In this document: positions 1-10,608 of the stretch, piece by piece
Layout of the letters: every line of letters starts with the position of its first letter
Numbering within the stretch: the first letter of the stretch is position 1
DNA from: Tilletia caries
Taxonomy: Eukaryota; Basidiomycota; Exobasidiomycetes; Tilletiales; Tilletiaceae
Assembly: GCA_032718865.1 (NCBI GenBank)
Contig: JALUTQ010000005.1
Span: 992,001 to 1,056,000 of the forward strand
DNA length: 64,000 nucleotides
Direction: 5' to 3'
Position numbers and translations under genes: made by a program
The notes under the pieces: generated by a model
Seen by the model: only the letters and a program-made list of their open reading frames with translations
Told to the model about the DNA's origin: nothing
Database searches by the model: none

Positions 1-36
1 ATGGCAGTGAGCCATCCAAACTTTGTGCGACAGCAC

Positions 37-544
37 GCCTGAGCTCATTTGTAAGGAAAAAGGTCGAAACGCTCCAGTTGAGCAACTTAGAGGAATCTGA
101 GCCAACACCACCTTGCTTGAGCGCTTGAGCAGCCACTCACAGACGACTCACCACAGTGCACACGCACGCACGCAGCGCATTCACAGTCAGGAGTCAGTAC
201 CACGAGCTTCGACTCTGCAATGTCATCCCTTTCATCTTCTATCGTTGTGCCAGCTTTGAAGTCGAGCAGCTCACCTCACGCCAGAACTTCAGCAGGAGGA
301 AGATACAGCAGGGAACAGGGTGACGCCATGAACAGTGAACGGTGTGGCCAATCGATCGCGTCATGCGGGCAGCGGGAGAGCTAGAGCCCAGGCAGGGGGT
401 GCCGGAGTGGGGATGATGCCGCCAAGTGCCAGCTGCGGTCACTGAGAAGAGTTGTGTGTGTCTCCGACACTGGTGAGTGCCTGAAATTCTCTAAGTTGGC
501 CATTCGGAGCTTTTCGACCTTTCTCCTTACAAATGAGCTCAGGC
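37..544. mobile_element. MITE-like element with 38-bp terminal inverted repeats
   Basis: Positions 37-74 and 507-544 are inverted copies of each other, matching at 36 of 38 bases (outer end GCCTGAGCTCATTTG). The similarity continues more weakly inward for another 25-30 bp (the CAACTTAGAG core near 88-97 pairs with CTCTAAGTTG near 489-498). The 508-bp interior has no convincing coding frame. This layout is what non-autonomous DNA transposons of the MITE type look like. I could not see a target-site duplication directly outside the repeats, so the exact ends may be a few bases off. A structured non-coding RNA gene is the main alternative. Confidence 0.6.
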
Positions 545-729
545 TGCCCTGAGCGGGCAGTTTTTTGCTCTCACTTCCATTTCGATTTCGCTTATGTCCG
601 GCCGAAAGCCTAAACGCCGATCTTCATTGCTTCGGGGATTGGCCCGCTCTCTGGGCAGCCTGAGTTTCTGAGGCTATCTAGACTGTAGACCTGCCTTCGC
701 ACCCTGGCTTGTTTCAAATCAGTCATTTC

Positions 730-756
730 TGATCGCTGATCGCTGATCGCTGATCG
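730..756. repeat. 7-bp minisatellite, unit TGATCGC
   Basis: Nearly four perfect tandem copies of TGATCGC. Other 7-bp arrays in this window use related units that also begin TGA (see 2462, 9821, 17935, 21439). Confidence 0.9.
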
Positions 757-1456
757 TTAGTATCGTCCCGCTCCTGCAGCACTTGCAGCATCCACTGGAG
801 ATGGCCACCTACTCACATACTCCCCCATGCCCCCATGCATCAAAAGAGTAGTAGGGAGCTCTCATCATTTTGTTCATGTATACGACTACACATGAGGCAG
901 GCGAGGCGCGAGGAGGCAGGCACAAACACCCACCCCCTTTGTACCAAAATATCCATAAGTAAAAACAGTGCATTTTTCTTCTTGGGTGCATACATAATGC
1001 AGCATGCAGGACTCATTAGACATTAGTGCGGTCTGCGGGGCAGCCGGGGCGCGGGGCGTCCGGGGCTGATGCATTGGAACAATTAACGCAGTTCCCGAAC
1101 AAATTGATCACATAGACCCGCTTGCCCGCTTCCGATCAATCAATAAACCGGTGCCTGGGATCGTTCCGGGTTCCCGCCTTCGGGGAAAGACAAAGAAGTG
1201 ACCACCACCAGTCCACCACGGCACCACCAGTTCCATCTGCAGACCACTCACCACGCGGATGCAACAGGCAGTCACGAACCAGCAGCAACGGGTTATGGGG
1301 CCAAGACAACCCGACTGGATCTTGCTTTCAAGACTGACGGGACTTTGCATCAGCGACACAGCGACACAGGCAGGTGTGTAAGGTTGAATGCAAGACGTCC
1401 GCTGGAACACTGCTGAGGAGCATCGACCAGCTTTTATGTTCCTCCCCAGACAATCC
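757..1456. other. intergenic stretch upstream of HsbA-like gene 1
   Basis: No coding frame on either strand shows family similarity or splice-supported structure. It presumably contains the distal promoter of the gene starting at 1606. Confidence 0.5.
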
Positions 1457-1462
1457 TATAAA
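1457..1462 (+). promoter_or_regulatory. TATA box of HsbA-like gene 1
   Basis: TATAAA lies 149 bp upstream of the ATG at 1606 and is followed by a C/T-rich leader, the same layout as at the three paralogous genes. Confidence 0.6.
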
Positions 1463-1605
1463 GACAGCGTTGCAAGACCTCTTTGCTACTCATCTTCCAC
1501 TTATCTCCTCTCACAGACATAATCTTGCTTAACACCTTCCTCCCTCACACTCACTTTCAGCTTCTCTCCCAGGTTCCTCCTCGCTATACTCGCTTGCATT
1601 TCACC

Positions 1606-2196
1606 ATGAAGGTCTCCGCCGTCCTCATTGCTGCCACTACCCTCGTCGCCGGTGTTGCTGTGAGTTCGTTGTTGGAGCGTATCATTTTCCAACATGTACT
1701 GAAGAGCTCCCGTCTCGCTACTTTGCAGGCTAACTACGCGACCGTCAAGACTGACGTCAACAAGATCAAGACTGATGTCGCCAAGCTGTACCAAGCCCTC
1801 AAGACCTCCGACGGCACCAGCTACAATTCCGCAATCGCGATTGACAGCGCCGCCCGTGCCCTGAACGCTGATCTGCAGACCGCTAACACCGATGCCAAAG
1901 CTGTGTCGTCGTTGAGCTCCGCCCAAGCCCAGGCTCTGCTCACCATCCTCAGCAACACATACACGAATGTCTCGCTGATATCCAAGCGTCTCATCACCCT
2001 CGAGCCCAAGTTCAAGAGCATCGGAGTTGCGGGCGCTGCCAAGATGGACATCAGTGCCATTGCCAGCTCCACCAAGACCTTTGGTGCCACCCTTGTGTCT
2101 AAGGCCCCCTCGGCTTCCAAGTCGTCCGCTTCGGCTCTCGCTGCCAAGTACAACAAGGCCCTCGCCTCTGCACTTGCTGCCTACCGGAACGACTGA
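1606..2196 (+). CDS. HsbA-like secreted surface-binding protein, paralog 1
   Basis: Two exons, 1606-1659 and 1729-2196, joined in phase 0 across a 69-nt intron (GTGAGT...TTTGCAG); the intron is itself in frame, so an unspliced reading also stays open. The product is 173 residues. Residues 1-18 form a signal peptide (MKVSAVLIAATTLVAGVA). The mature part is a helical, Ala/Ser/Lys-rich domain with the family pattern KLYQALK, AID(S)AA, LITLEP.FK, GVAGAAK, K.FGATLV and a C-terminal YNKALASALAAY. This matches the HsbA (hydrophobic surface binding protein A) / cell-wall galactomannoprotein family, secreted fungal proteins that coat hydrophobic surfaces and can recruit hydrolases. Three paralogs share the exon plan. 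The reading upstream of 1606 is the C/T-rich leader, so the ATG that opens the signal peptide was chosen. Exact role here is inferred from the family only. Confidence 0.85.
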   Translation: MKVSAVLIAATTLVAGVAVSSLLERIIFQHVLKSSRLATLQANYATVKTDVNKIKTDVAKLYQALKTSDGTSYNSAIAIDSAARALNADLQTANTDAKAVSSLSSAQAQALLTILSNTYTNVSLISKRLITLEPKFKSIGVAGAAKMDISAIASSTKTFGATLVSKAPSASKSSASALAAKYNKALASALAAYRND

Positions 2197-3276
2197 AGCG
2201 GAATGACTTCTGGATATCACTGTCACCACGCTATGGGCGGATACGGGCGCGTTTCTATCTCGGAATAATTCTTACATGTCATCAGACGCTCTTTCTGAAC
2301 TGGTTGCGACTTCATGAGCCTACTTGTGCTCGATCTGGCCTTCTTCCAGACGCTGTCGCCGGTGCGCCGTCGCTTTCTCGGTGACACGACGAGAGCGGGC
2401 CCAGAGGGTGGCGTCACTATCGCAAGGACGAGGGCTTTCGGTGCCTCTCCTTGAGAGCGGGAGTCACTAGTCACTAGTCACTAGTCACTCAGTCACTTCA
2501 CACGAGCACATCATCTGCGAAGGCCTTTTTGCGCAAGGTCAGCGTCCCTTTCTCAGGCAACAAGGGTAATCTCAGGGTCCTATGCTCCTATTGCTGTTGC
2601 TGTTTTTTTTTTGTTTGTCTGGGGCGACAGAATCAGGGTTTACGTTGCTAACATCTTTCCTTCTTGTCGACCTGCTCAACCACCATCCCAAGTCCGTCAA
2701 GCACAACGAAAGGTGTCTCTCCGACGCAAGACCGCACTTCATACTCGCAGCGCACATCGAGCGCTCATCGTGAACTCAACCTGGTACCTGTGGGGACTAG
2801 GGAGGCTACACCATAGTTCCCTCATCTGCCAGTCTGCCATCTGATAAAAGTCGGAGCACGGAGTCGTTCGGCCATAACACGAAAAGGACGTCTCGAGGTC
2901 CGAGCAACCACAGGAACAAAGGACCTCATGTTCGCATCACAACCGATGCGGTGGCTATGCCTCGAAAGTGAGTATGTGCTGTGGGGTATGTGGATTGGAC
3001 CTCTTCCACTGACAAGTCTCCGCTGACGACTACTTTGGTCCGGGCTTTGAGATCGCGAGCTGCGGGAAGCCGGGACTGATGTCAATCACGTCGTAGAGCA
3101 GTGCAGCTGACAGATTCTTCCTTGGCCTTGTGTTGGAGGATCGAGCGCTTGATGAGGGTCAAGCGTCAAGGCCTCGTGCCCCATTGGCGACCAGCTCCAC
3201 GCTGCGGCAAGCACAGGGGCGATGGGCGACGAGTGACTTAGTAACGACCGCTTCCACTTCGTTCACGATCGAAAGG
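2197..3276. other. intergenic stretch between HsbA-like genes 1 and 2
   Basis: Holds the 3' region of paralog 1, a 7-bp minisatellite at 2462-2489, a poly-T run near 2604, and the distal promoter of paralog 2. I see no supported gene. Confidence 0.5.
2462..2489. repeat. 7-bp minisatellite, unit AGTCACT
   Basis: Four perfect tandem copies of AGTCACT followed by a partial one. Read on the other strand and rotated, the unit is TGACTAG, one base from the TGACTAC unit of the large array at 9821. Two more copies of AGTCACT occur near 34540. Confidence 0.9.
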
Positions 3277-3283
3277 CATAAAA
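3277..3283 (+). promoter_or_regulatory. TATA-like box of HsbA-like gene 2
   Basis: CATAAAA at 134 bp upstream of the ATG at 3411, in the same relative place as the TATA boxes of the paralogs. It is a weaker match than the others. Confidence 0.45.
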
Positions 3284-3410
3284 GCTGGTATCCGCGAGCT
3301 GATGTTGTCTGTCTGATCTCCTCACCCACTCACACATCCTTCTTCCTCTCCTCTGCCAACTCATCGCTCATCTTCTTACACTCCCACAACACTCTTCCTT
3401 CTTACTCATC

Positions 3411-4002
3411 ATGAAGTTTTCCATCGCCATCGTTGCCACTGCCCTCATCGCCGGTGTTACTGTGATTTCCCTTCCACACACAAACACACGACGTTTCGTA
3501 ATGTTCCCGTTCTGATCCCCTCGTTCCTCCGCAGGCCGATTTTGCAACTGTCAACACTGACGTTCAGACGATCCAGAGCGACGTCGCCAAGCTTTACCAG
3601 GCCCTGAATACCACCTCCGGCAACAGCTACAGCGAGGCTCTTGCCATTGACAAAATTGCCAAGACTCTCGTCACGGACATCAACACCGCCAACAAGGACG
3701 CCGGTGCTCTCACCGCGCTCACTGAAGCCCAGGCCAAGTCTCTGGTCTCCATCCTGAACAAGACCTACGCCAACGTTTCTGGCGCGTCCCAGCGTCTGAT
3801 CGATCTCGAGCCCCCGTTCAAGAAGCTCGGTGTCGTTGGCATCGCCAAGACCGACATCGGCAACCTTGCCAACTCGACCAAGACCTTCGGTGCTACTCTC
3901 GTTGAAAAGGCACCCGAGGCTTCCAAGGCAAAAGCCTCGGCCCTCGCTGACAAGTACAACAACGCCCTCGCCTCCGGTGTCGCTGCTTACGCCTCCGACT
4001 AA
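3411..4002 (+). CDS. HsbA-like secreted surface-binding protein, paralog 2
   Basis: Exons 3411-3461 and 3535-4002 are joined in phase 0 over a 73-nt intron whose donor is GTGATT, weaker than the GTGAGT of the other copies, with acceptor CCGCAG. The product has 172 residues. A signal peptide covers residues 1-17 (MKFSIAIVATALIAGVT) and the mature helical domain shows the same motifs as its paralogs (KLYQAL, ALAID, INTAN, TYANVSGASQRLIDLEP, ALASGVAAYASD at the end). Family knowledge: HsbA/galactomannoprotein-type secreted proteins bind hydrophobic surfaces or sit in the wall. The second exon is exactly 468 nt, the same as in paralogs 1 and 3, so the mature protein length is conserved. Confidence 0.85.
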
Positions 4003-4423
4003 ACGGTTCGGCCAACCACTTCAGGTTCATCCTGTGACCATTCAATAACCTTTGGCGTTCTCAACAACGACAGTCCATTTCTAATGCATTCACGCCCTTC
4101 ACATTTCCATTTTATTATTCGAGTGCCTGTCCTTCTCACCCTTGCTGATTCGTGCTGCTGGATGCCAGAGATGAGGCGCGATGAGGCGATGAGGTCGGGG
4201 AAAAATTGGCTGACCAGTCGACCCAGAGAACCACGACGTCGACCAGCTTGATCCTGGACGTGTTTGCACATCCGCACAAACGGTCTGGCGTCTGGGTCCG
4301 ACTACATACCAGCCCTCGTCTTTGGGATCCCGTCTCGATCCGTTCCCACTTCTGCTGGAAGCTCGGCGCTTAGCGCGCTGTGTACCGAAGGAGTGCGCTC
4401 AGCCGCTATCCAAACGTCTGGAG

Positions 4424-6482
4424 ATGCGTACGTTTTTGAGGAACACATGTTGATGATGAGAGAACCTTTCACTGACTGATCTTTTATTTGCCTCCCCTTC
4501 CCGTCGACTTTCGCTCACTACTGATGCTCATCAGTGGAGGAAGACTTTCGCGTGTTGGTGCAGTCAATTCTTGTCGCTGTATCAGACGCTGTTGCCACAG
4601 AAACGCCGGGACGGCCGATCGAGAAGACCGCGAGATTTTCCCATGGATACAGCTCAGGTGAGTGCTGCAACTTGTGCCATCACCGAAGGGTCGTTCTGAA
4701 TACTGACCATCCGCATTGCACTTCGAACTGGCTCCGGCTCAGATCCTACATGCCCGCGTGAAGCTGTTGATCCGTGGCCAGGACCAGGGGCTTCCATTTG
4801 CCATAGTTGCATCTGTGCGATTTCCACTGCCCTCGAGAACTCGTCACGATCTGCGGCGCCTCAAGATCAAAGCTCAAAGCTCAGGCTTGCCTGTGGTCGC
4901 GTTCAAGCCCTGCTACGGCAATTAGATGAACGATTCCTTTCCGTGCCATGGAGAGAGGTGCCTCGCTCCTGGCGCCGATGCTCGACGGACGCGTCTTTGC
5001 TCTACGTCTGCGCGGTCGCCTGCAGGATTTTCCTTCATGACCTGCCAACGGAGGTGTCGCCGCTTTCGGGCCAACCCGAAACGACCTTGGCACAGCTTCG
5101 AGATTTGATTCGGACGCTCGATGTCTGTCTTATCGTGGCCGGAGCGCCAGGAACAAATAGGAGGGAGTACGTCCACTCGCTCATCAAGATTCTGCAAAGA
5201 CTCCACTCGTCTCTGTCCGGGGACAGCGCTGGTCAAATACAGGCCGGCCAAGATCAGACTTCTGAGCCAGCGCAAAAGAAGGCTCGAATCAGCAAAGCCG
5301 ACGGTGCACCTGCTCTTGAAGATCACGTTTTACCGCCAGGTCCAGTCCGAGCTCACAAGGAGGTGCCCCAACTCGGAGAGGAGCCTGATTTGATGATGTT
5401 TCTCAAGCATCACATGGAGAAGCCCTTCGTTGTTCGCGACTGGGCTCGAGACTGGCCTGCCAGGCTTCCGTCACCAGGATCGATGACAGGCGCGGACCAA
5501 GATCTCAACCATCAGGCGAGATGGGAGTCGGGTGACTATCTCAGAAAGCTCGTAGGCGTGGGACGAGTGGTACCGGTTGAAATCGGCAGAGCTTACACGG
5601 ACGCAGAATGGACGCAAGAAATTATTGCATGGGACGAATTCCTCGAACGGGCCGGGTGGAAGGAGTGCCGACCAGATTCAAATCGCTCTACCACATCGTC
5701 AACAACGCCAGCGCTCACGACATACCTGGCACAACACACTCTCCTGACACAATTCCCGGAGCTCGAGAGCGACATGATCCGACCTGACCTGGTGTACTCG
5801 TGCCCACCTGCACCGGCTTGGATGCCTGACTATCAGGCTCCGAGGGATGCCGAAAATGGAGGTGGCGAGGACGTTGTTGTGAATGCGTGGATTGGGCCAG
5901 CTGGGACACTATCTCCAGCACACACGGATCCATACTACAACCTGTATGGTGAGTACGCGGAACCTGCCAACGTCCGTTCCTGACCAATATTGACAGGACC
6001 TTTGCGCCTCTCGACTAGTGCAAGTCATTGGGCAGAAACAATTCTGGCTGGCTCCACCGCCTGCAAATGGGGAAGGTGGGATGTATCAATTCTCTCCGAA
6101 GCCGGTCAACACCGAGCCTACATCACTTGGGAACCCGTCTTCGTCTGAGGCGGCAGCGGCATATATGGACAACACGTCTCGGCTCGACGTCTTCACACTC
6201 AGCCACCACCACAACGGCGAGCACAAAGGCGGAGACCACTTCAACGACCCGTTCCCCCTTTTCACCAGATTCGTCGAACCAAATGCGATGGCAACCACGC
6301 TGTTCCCTGGAGACTTACTGTACATTCCTCCGAAGTGGTGGCATGCGGTCAAGAGTCTCTCGAAGGTTCGTACCCAGTGCCACGGCCGTGATTGGAATGC
6401 CTGCGAGAAGGCCAGGCTTGCGCTGACAACCTTTCCCTACCTCGTCACGCGTCAGAGCATCTCAATTTCCCATTTCTTCTGA
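4424..6482 (+). CDS. JmjC-domain oxygenase, JMJD5/KDM8-like
   Basis: Proposed exons are 4424-4427, 4535-4657, 4743-5948, 6019-6365 and 6456-6482, which join in frame to 568 residues. The C-terminal half is a JmjC domain: the segment NAWIGPAGTLSPAHTDPYYN supplies the HxD iron ligands, and IPPKWWHAVKSL supplies the distal histidine; the last exon adds the typical SISISHFF end. Before it lie conserved family patches such as VVPVEIGRAY, a WTQEII segment, and a YLAQHTLL.QFPEL segment. The N-terminal helical part contains a VPWREVPRSWRR motif like that in animal JMJD5. Family members are Fe(II)/2-oxoglutarate arginyl C3-hydroxylases or histone-tail-directed enzymes in the nucleus. The weak point is the start: the frame is open up to 4214 without an earlier ATG, so a 4-nt first coding exon is only one solution and the true start may lie elsewhere. 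Confidence 0.8.
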
Positions 6483-7937
6483 AGCCTGAGGCCTGAGCGC
6501 CTGAGCGATGTGCATGGCACAAGAGCGGCAACTTGCGCATTTCAAGCGGCCAGCGCTATTGGAGGTCCAGCTGACGTTTGTTGAGTGATCATCAAAGAGG
6601 TACACAGGCGGTACCGCGAGCAATGCATGCAGTCGATTCCGGAACGGCAAGCGCAAAACGGGTTTGAGCAATTTCAAGCGAGTCCGGGGCCGGAAAAGTT
6701 CGCGGCAAACATTGGTGCCTTAGTTTGCGAAGGTGGCGCAGGAGATCCGGCGCTTACTGGCCAAGTTAATTCCGGTTGCCATTTCTGGATCAGCGTCCAG
6801 CGATCAGCCAGAGCCCAGAGGACGAAACCGTCAAGCAAGCGTCAAGAACAGCTGTGGGCGGCGAGTGGCCAGGCGGAAGCAAAGCAAAGGCCCCGCGGGC
6901 TGCGTAATACGGATTTTGGGTTCGTGGGTTCGCGGCTGCTGTCTTTCGATGGCGCTATACTAACTTGATTTATACTTATTGGGCAACATACTTCCTAACC
7001 TAACCCTAAGCGCTTGGACGTATGGCGGGGTAGGCGAGGACACCGAGGACGTCTGCAGATTGGTCCTTGCTGTGTTCGTTGATGAAGCGATTCTCTTGTG
7101 AGTGACAATTGTGTCGTGGTGCAGCGCGCAGCCTGCTGGATGCCCTGCCGAGCACCTCGTCAGCTCGTCCTTTCGCCACCTCCTGTCCGCGCTCATCTGG
7201 TTGCGAGACGATAAATCTTGTCGACGGCAGCCATCACCGGACACCATCTAAGCGCGAAACCTCCGTTCTCGCGGGCTCGGACAAAAGAAGGTAGAGTCGC
7301 ACTCGAGCGGCTGCCGGCGTAACGCTAGTGACTGTCAGATGTCGGAAGCGTAGCTCGCTGCGCTGCCATGTGCCTGCCCTCTACGCCTCAAGCCTCAAGC
7401 CCCAACACACTCTACGATGAAGGATGAAGCCCCCCTCCGGAATGACGCATGACGAAAGTGTTTCTGGCACGCTGCCGCCTCGCGGCGTCCTTCGCGCGAG
7501 GTTGCATGGTACATTGCGCGTTCGCGTTGGATATATTGAACACTCTAGCTTGTACTACTTGCCACCGCCCCAGAAGTTTGTGCTACCACTACTACTGTGA
7601 GTCTGTGACCAGAAGCCTGCTCACCGCTCACAACCCACGCCTTGAGCCTGCGAACGGGGTGTGGGGTAGCCCTTGGACTCTTGCGATGATCGATGAGCAC
7701 GTCTCCACTACTGACGACCACATCCTCTTTGCTTACAAGTTACAACAGGAGACCTCGCAAGACAAGCTTTGGGTGACGATCCCAGGGTGGCGGTGACGCT
7801 CCCGCCGCCGCCGTTCTGCTGGCTGACTCTCGCTTTCCAGACCCGAGTTGCATGGCGTGCGCTGTCGCCTGTCCATGACATATCTGGGGAGAGGTCGCCG
7901 TTGCAGGATGCGCTGACTCGAGCGCCGCTGCGAAAGG
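6483..7937. other. intergenic stretch upstream of HsbA-like gene 3
   Basis: No supported gene. It contains TGAGG/TGAGC-type short repeats just after the JmjC gene (6480-6510) and a short run CCTAACCTAACCCTAA near 6995 that resembles degenerate telomere repeat. The proximal promoter of paralog 3 lies at its right end. Confidence 0.5.
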
Positions 7938-7944
7938 TATATAA
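7938..7944 (+). promoter_or_regulatory. TATA box of HsbA-like gene 3
   Basis: TATATAA located 120 bp upstream of the ATG at 8058, followed by a C/T- and CACC-rich leader. Confidence 0.6.
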
Positions 7945-8057
7945 TCTGCCATCTCCCTACTCTGCTCAACAGTTCTTCCCTCACCCATCCAACTCAACAA
8001 CTTCCTCATTCACACCTCACATCTTCACACCCCACCCACCCTCACACTACTTTCAAC

Positions 8058-8643
8058 ATGCAGTTCACTGCTACCCTCATCGCTGCCTCCGCTCTCGTCG
8101 CCGGTGTCACCGTGAGTTTCTACCCGCACTTACCTCGCTACCATCATCACGTGCTTACCCGTTCTTCTTCTGCAGGCCGACTACGCCACCGTCAAGGCTG
8201 ATGTCCAGAAGATCCAGACCGACGTCGCCAAGCTTTACCAGTCCCTGAAGGACACCTCCGGCACCAACTACAGCGAGGCTCTTGCCATTGACTCCGCCGC
8301 CAAGGCCCTCGTCAAGGACATCAACACCGCCAACACTGACGCCAACGCCGTCTCCTCGGTCACTGCCACCCAGGCCAACGCCCTCATCTCCATCCTGTCC
8401 AACACCTACACCAACGTATCCGCCGCCGCCCAGCGCCTGATCGCCCTTGAGCCCCCGTTCAAGAAGCTCGGTGTTGCCGGCATCGCCAAGACCGACACCA
8501 ACAACGTCGCCTCGGCCACCAAGACCTTCGGTGCCACCCTTGTCTCCAAGGCCCCCGCCGCCTCCAAGTCGTCCGCCTCGGCCCTCGCTGCCAAGTACAA
8601 CAAGGCCCTCGCCTCCGCTGTCGCTGCCTACGCCTGCGACTAA
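8058..8643 (+). CDS. HsbA-like secreted surface-binding protein, paralog 3
   Basis: Exons 8058-8111 and 8176-8643 (64-nt intron, GTGAGT...TGCAG, phase 0) encode 173 residues. Signal peptide at residues 1-18 (MQFTATLIAASALVAGVT). The mature domain carries KLYQSLK, EALAIDSAAKAL, INTANTDA, a TYTNVSAAAQRLIALEP segment, and ends in AVAAYACD. Codon use is strongly biased to C-ending codons, more than in paralogs 1 and 2, which suggests high expression. Family role as for the other copies: secreted, hydrophobic-surface or wall associated. The cysteine next to last in the protein is the base position mutated to a stop in paralog 4. Confidence 0.87.
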
Positions 8644-9062
8644 GCCTATCGTCCCAACGGCAGGTTTACTGTATTCTCAACTCCTAACATATTGTCCCTT
8701 AACATATTGAATCAAAGACTCCATCAGGACGCGTTGTCCCTTACCTTCCTCCGTCTCACTCTCTTGAATGATTGCACCTTGCGAAAGTGGTATCCCGCTC
8801 ATTGCCGAGCACGTTATTTACATGTCAGAATTTGGACAACCCACCCGATTCCACTTGCAAAGCTGTGCTGCCAAAGTGCCAAATTCCCTTCCTGATCAGC
8901 AAGGCACAGGCTGATCAAGCGATCAAGTTGCCTTCGCTCAACCTGCTGAAGCGTGCGATTCAAATAAGGCTCTGGCGTCCATCTTCCCAGCGCAGAGGGT
9001 GCCTGACTGCCTGATGGGCGATCGCCCCGCCGTTGACTACTATTGACTACAAGGAGTAACTA

Positions 9063-9085
9063 ACGCCCGCGCACAGCGCGGGCGT
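9063..9085. repeat. perfect GC-rich hairpin
   Basis: ACGCCCGCG and CGCGGGCGT are perfectly complementary 9-base arms around a 5-base loop. It sits about 420 bp beyond the stop of HsbA-like gene 3, in no coding frame. It could be a transcription-related structure or simple palindrome; function unknown. Confidence 0.7.
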
Positions 9086-9566
9086 CTAACACGTGGACTT
9101 CTCGATAATGATAATGACGAGTAAATGGCCTATTGGCCACGCGCTCAAGCCAAGGTTTACTTCACGGTGTGGACACGGCACGCCGCAACCCTTTCCATTC
9201 TGCATCTATGCTTCTTCGCTGCTTTCGTCGACCGCCTTCCTCCTCCCTAAACACTACTAACTCACAACTCTTCCCTTTCCCATCCGCGTTCTAATTTTCC
9301 CCAGACTTTAGTATGGGGTTATATCTGCCCCTTAGATTTTTACGGCCGAGAAAAAGTGTTGCAACATCCCTCGAATGAAATTCTTCAAAACTCCTTTAAA
9401 TCTTCTCAAACTTCGCCTGGGTGTCCGTGTTCTAAGCATCCATCGACGCTCTCGATTTCTCCCAGTTTTCTTTATGAAGATAGCAATTTGCTGTTCACAT
9501 GCCGTCCTTCCGCCGTTCGTTGCCCGTTTCTGTCTGTCTTCTACCTCCACTTTTCCCACGCCTTCG

Positions 9567-9644
9567 ATAGCCATAGTCAAAAGTCAAAACCCTCCGAGGA
9601 AGTTCATAGCCATAGTCAAAACTCAAAACCCTCCGAGAAAGTTG
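9567..9644. repeat. 39-bp direct tandem duplication
   Basis: Two adjacent 39-bp copies starting ATAGCCATAGTCAAAA and containing AAAACCCTCCGAG; they differ at only a few positions. Confidence 0.85.
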
Positions 9645-9820
9645 AAAGGTCTTCAACTTTTTGACGAACGCATCACGATTCACGCAGCTACCAACTGCCC
9701 AACTTACTCCAGCGTTCACCAACCTTCAACTCTGACCTGCCTAAAACTTACAAGTCGTGCCAGTGGTAAGTTGCTTGAGATACACGCCTACATCTACCAG
9801 GTGATGGTGCCCCAGAATGC

Positions 9821-9943
9821 TACTGACTACTGACTACTGACTACTGACTACTGACTACTGACTACTGACTACTGACTACTGACTACTGACTACTGACTAC
9901 TGACTACTGACTACTGACTACTGACTACTGACTACTGACTACT
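9821..9943. repeat. 7-bp minisatellite, unit TGACTAC (about 17 copies)
   Basis: Uninterrupted, apparently perfect tandem copies of TGACTAC over about 123 bp. It is the largest of the 7-bp arrays in the window. Lone copies of TGACTAC also occur just upstream, near 9035-9050. Confidence 0.95.
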
Positions 9944-10608
9944 CGTCAGTCCATATTGATCCATCAACTGTGGCCTGTGGGTCACCGATAAGGTACGCAA
10001 TACACTATCACATTACACCTTTGGGGAGTTCTATCTGCTCAGTGCTCATCATCTATATTGTGTGGAAAATCATGGCGGAGAGCTCGAAGGGTAGCGAAGC
10101 TACCCTGAGAGCGAGGCGCGGAGGGCGTCTATGTGATTCGAATGATTGACTGTGCTTCTGGGCCATTGTTTTAGGTATGCAATCCACATCCGACAGGTCA
10201 CTGCATTGAGCACGCCTTTTGAGAATTCGAGTCTAAGATATCCAGACCAAGCATCAAGCAACATCAGTCATCAAGAGTCAAGACATGCATGTTTCTTGGT
10301 ACTTTTCATTTCCCGTTCATATTCTAATTTCTATAAACTCATGGCCTCAAAAAGTCTGGGGAACACTCTGGCTCAAAAGCCAGGCCGGTGGGATCTAACT
10401 GTGCCGATCTCAAAGCATCTCCTCCTCCTCAATGTCTCATATGATGACTCATGACAGGATCCTCTCCTCAATGAGTGATGACTGGGCATTCTACTCTATA
10501 CGACGCTTGTAGGGTCCCTTGTCTTCTTTGTACAATTAGCTGACCGTTCCTTTCCCTTCGTTCTCTCTCCGATCTCTCTGTTCCTTTTCCTTTTCCGCAG
10601 ATACCTTT

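Larger units (their letters stand above)
8644..10608. other. repeat-bearing intergenic stretch
   Basis: No supported gene. It contains a GC hairpin (9063-9085), a 39-bp duplication (9567-9644) and a large 7-bp minisatellite (9821-9943). Confidence 0.5.

Noticed and set aside
1501..2229. 242-codon antisense frame over HsbA-like gene 1
   Set aside because: It mirrors the C-biased coding strand; the + strand product has a signal peptide and three paralogs with the same exon plan.
6990..7010. Telomere-like CCTAACCTAACCCTAA
   Set aside because: Only two to three imperfect units inside an intergenic stretch; no array, so not a telomere or clear interstitial telomeric tract.
9821..9943. CRISPR-like array
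   Set aside because: The units are 7 bp and contiguous, with no spacers; eukaryotic minisatellite.
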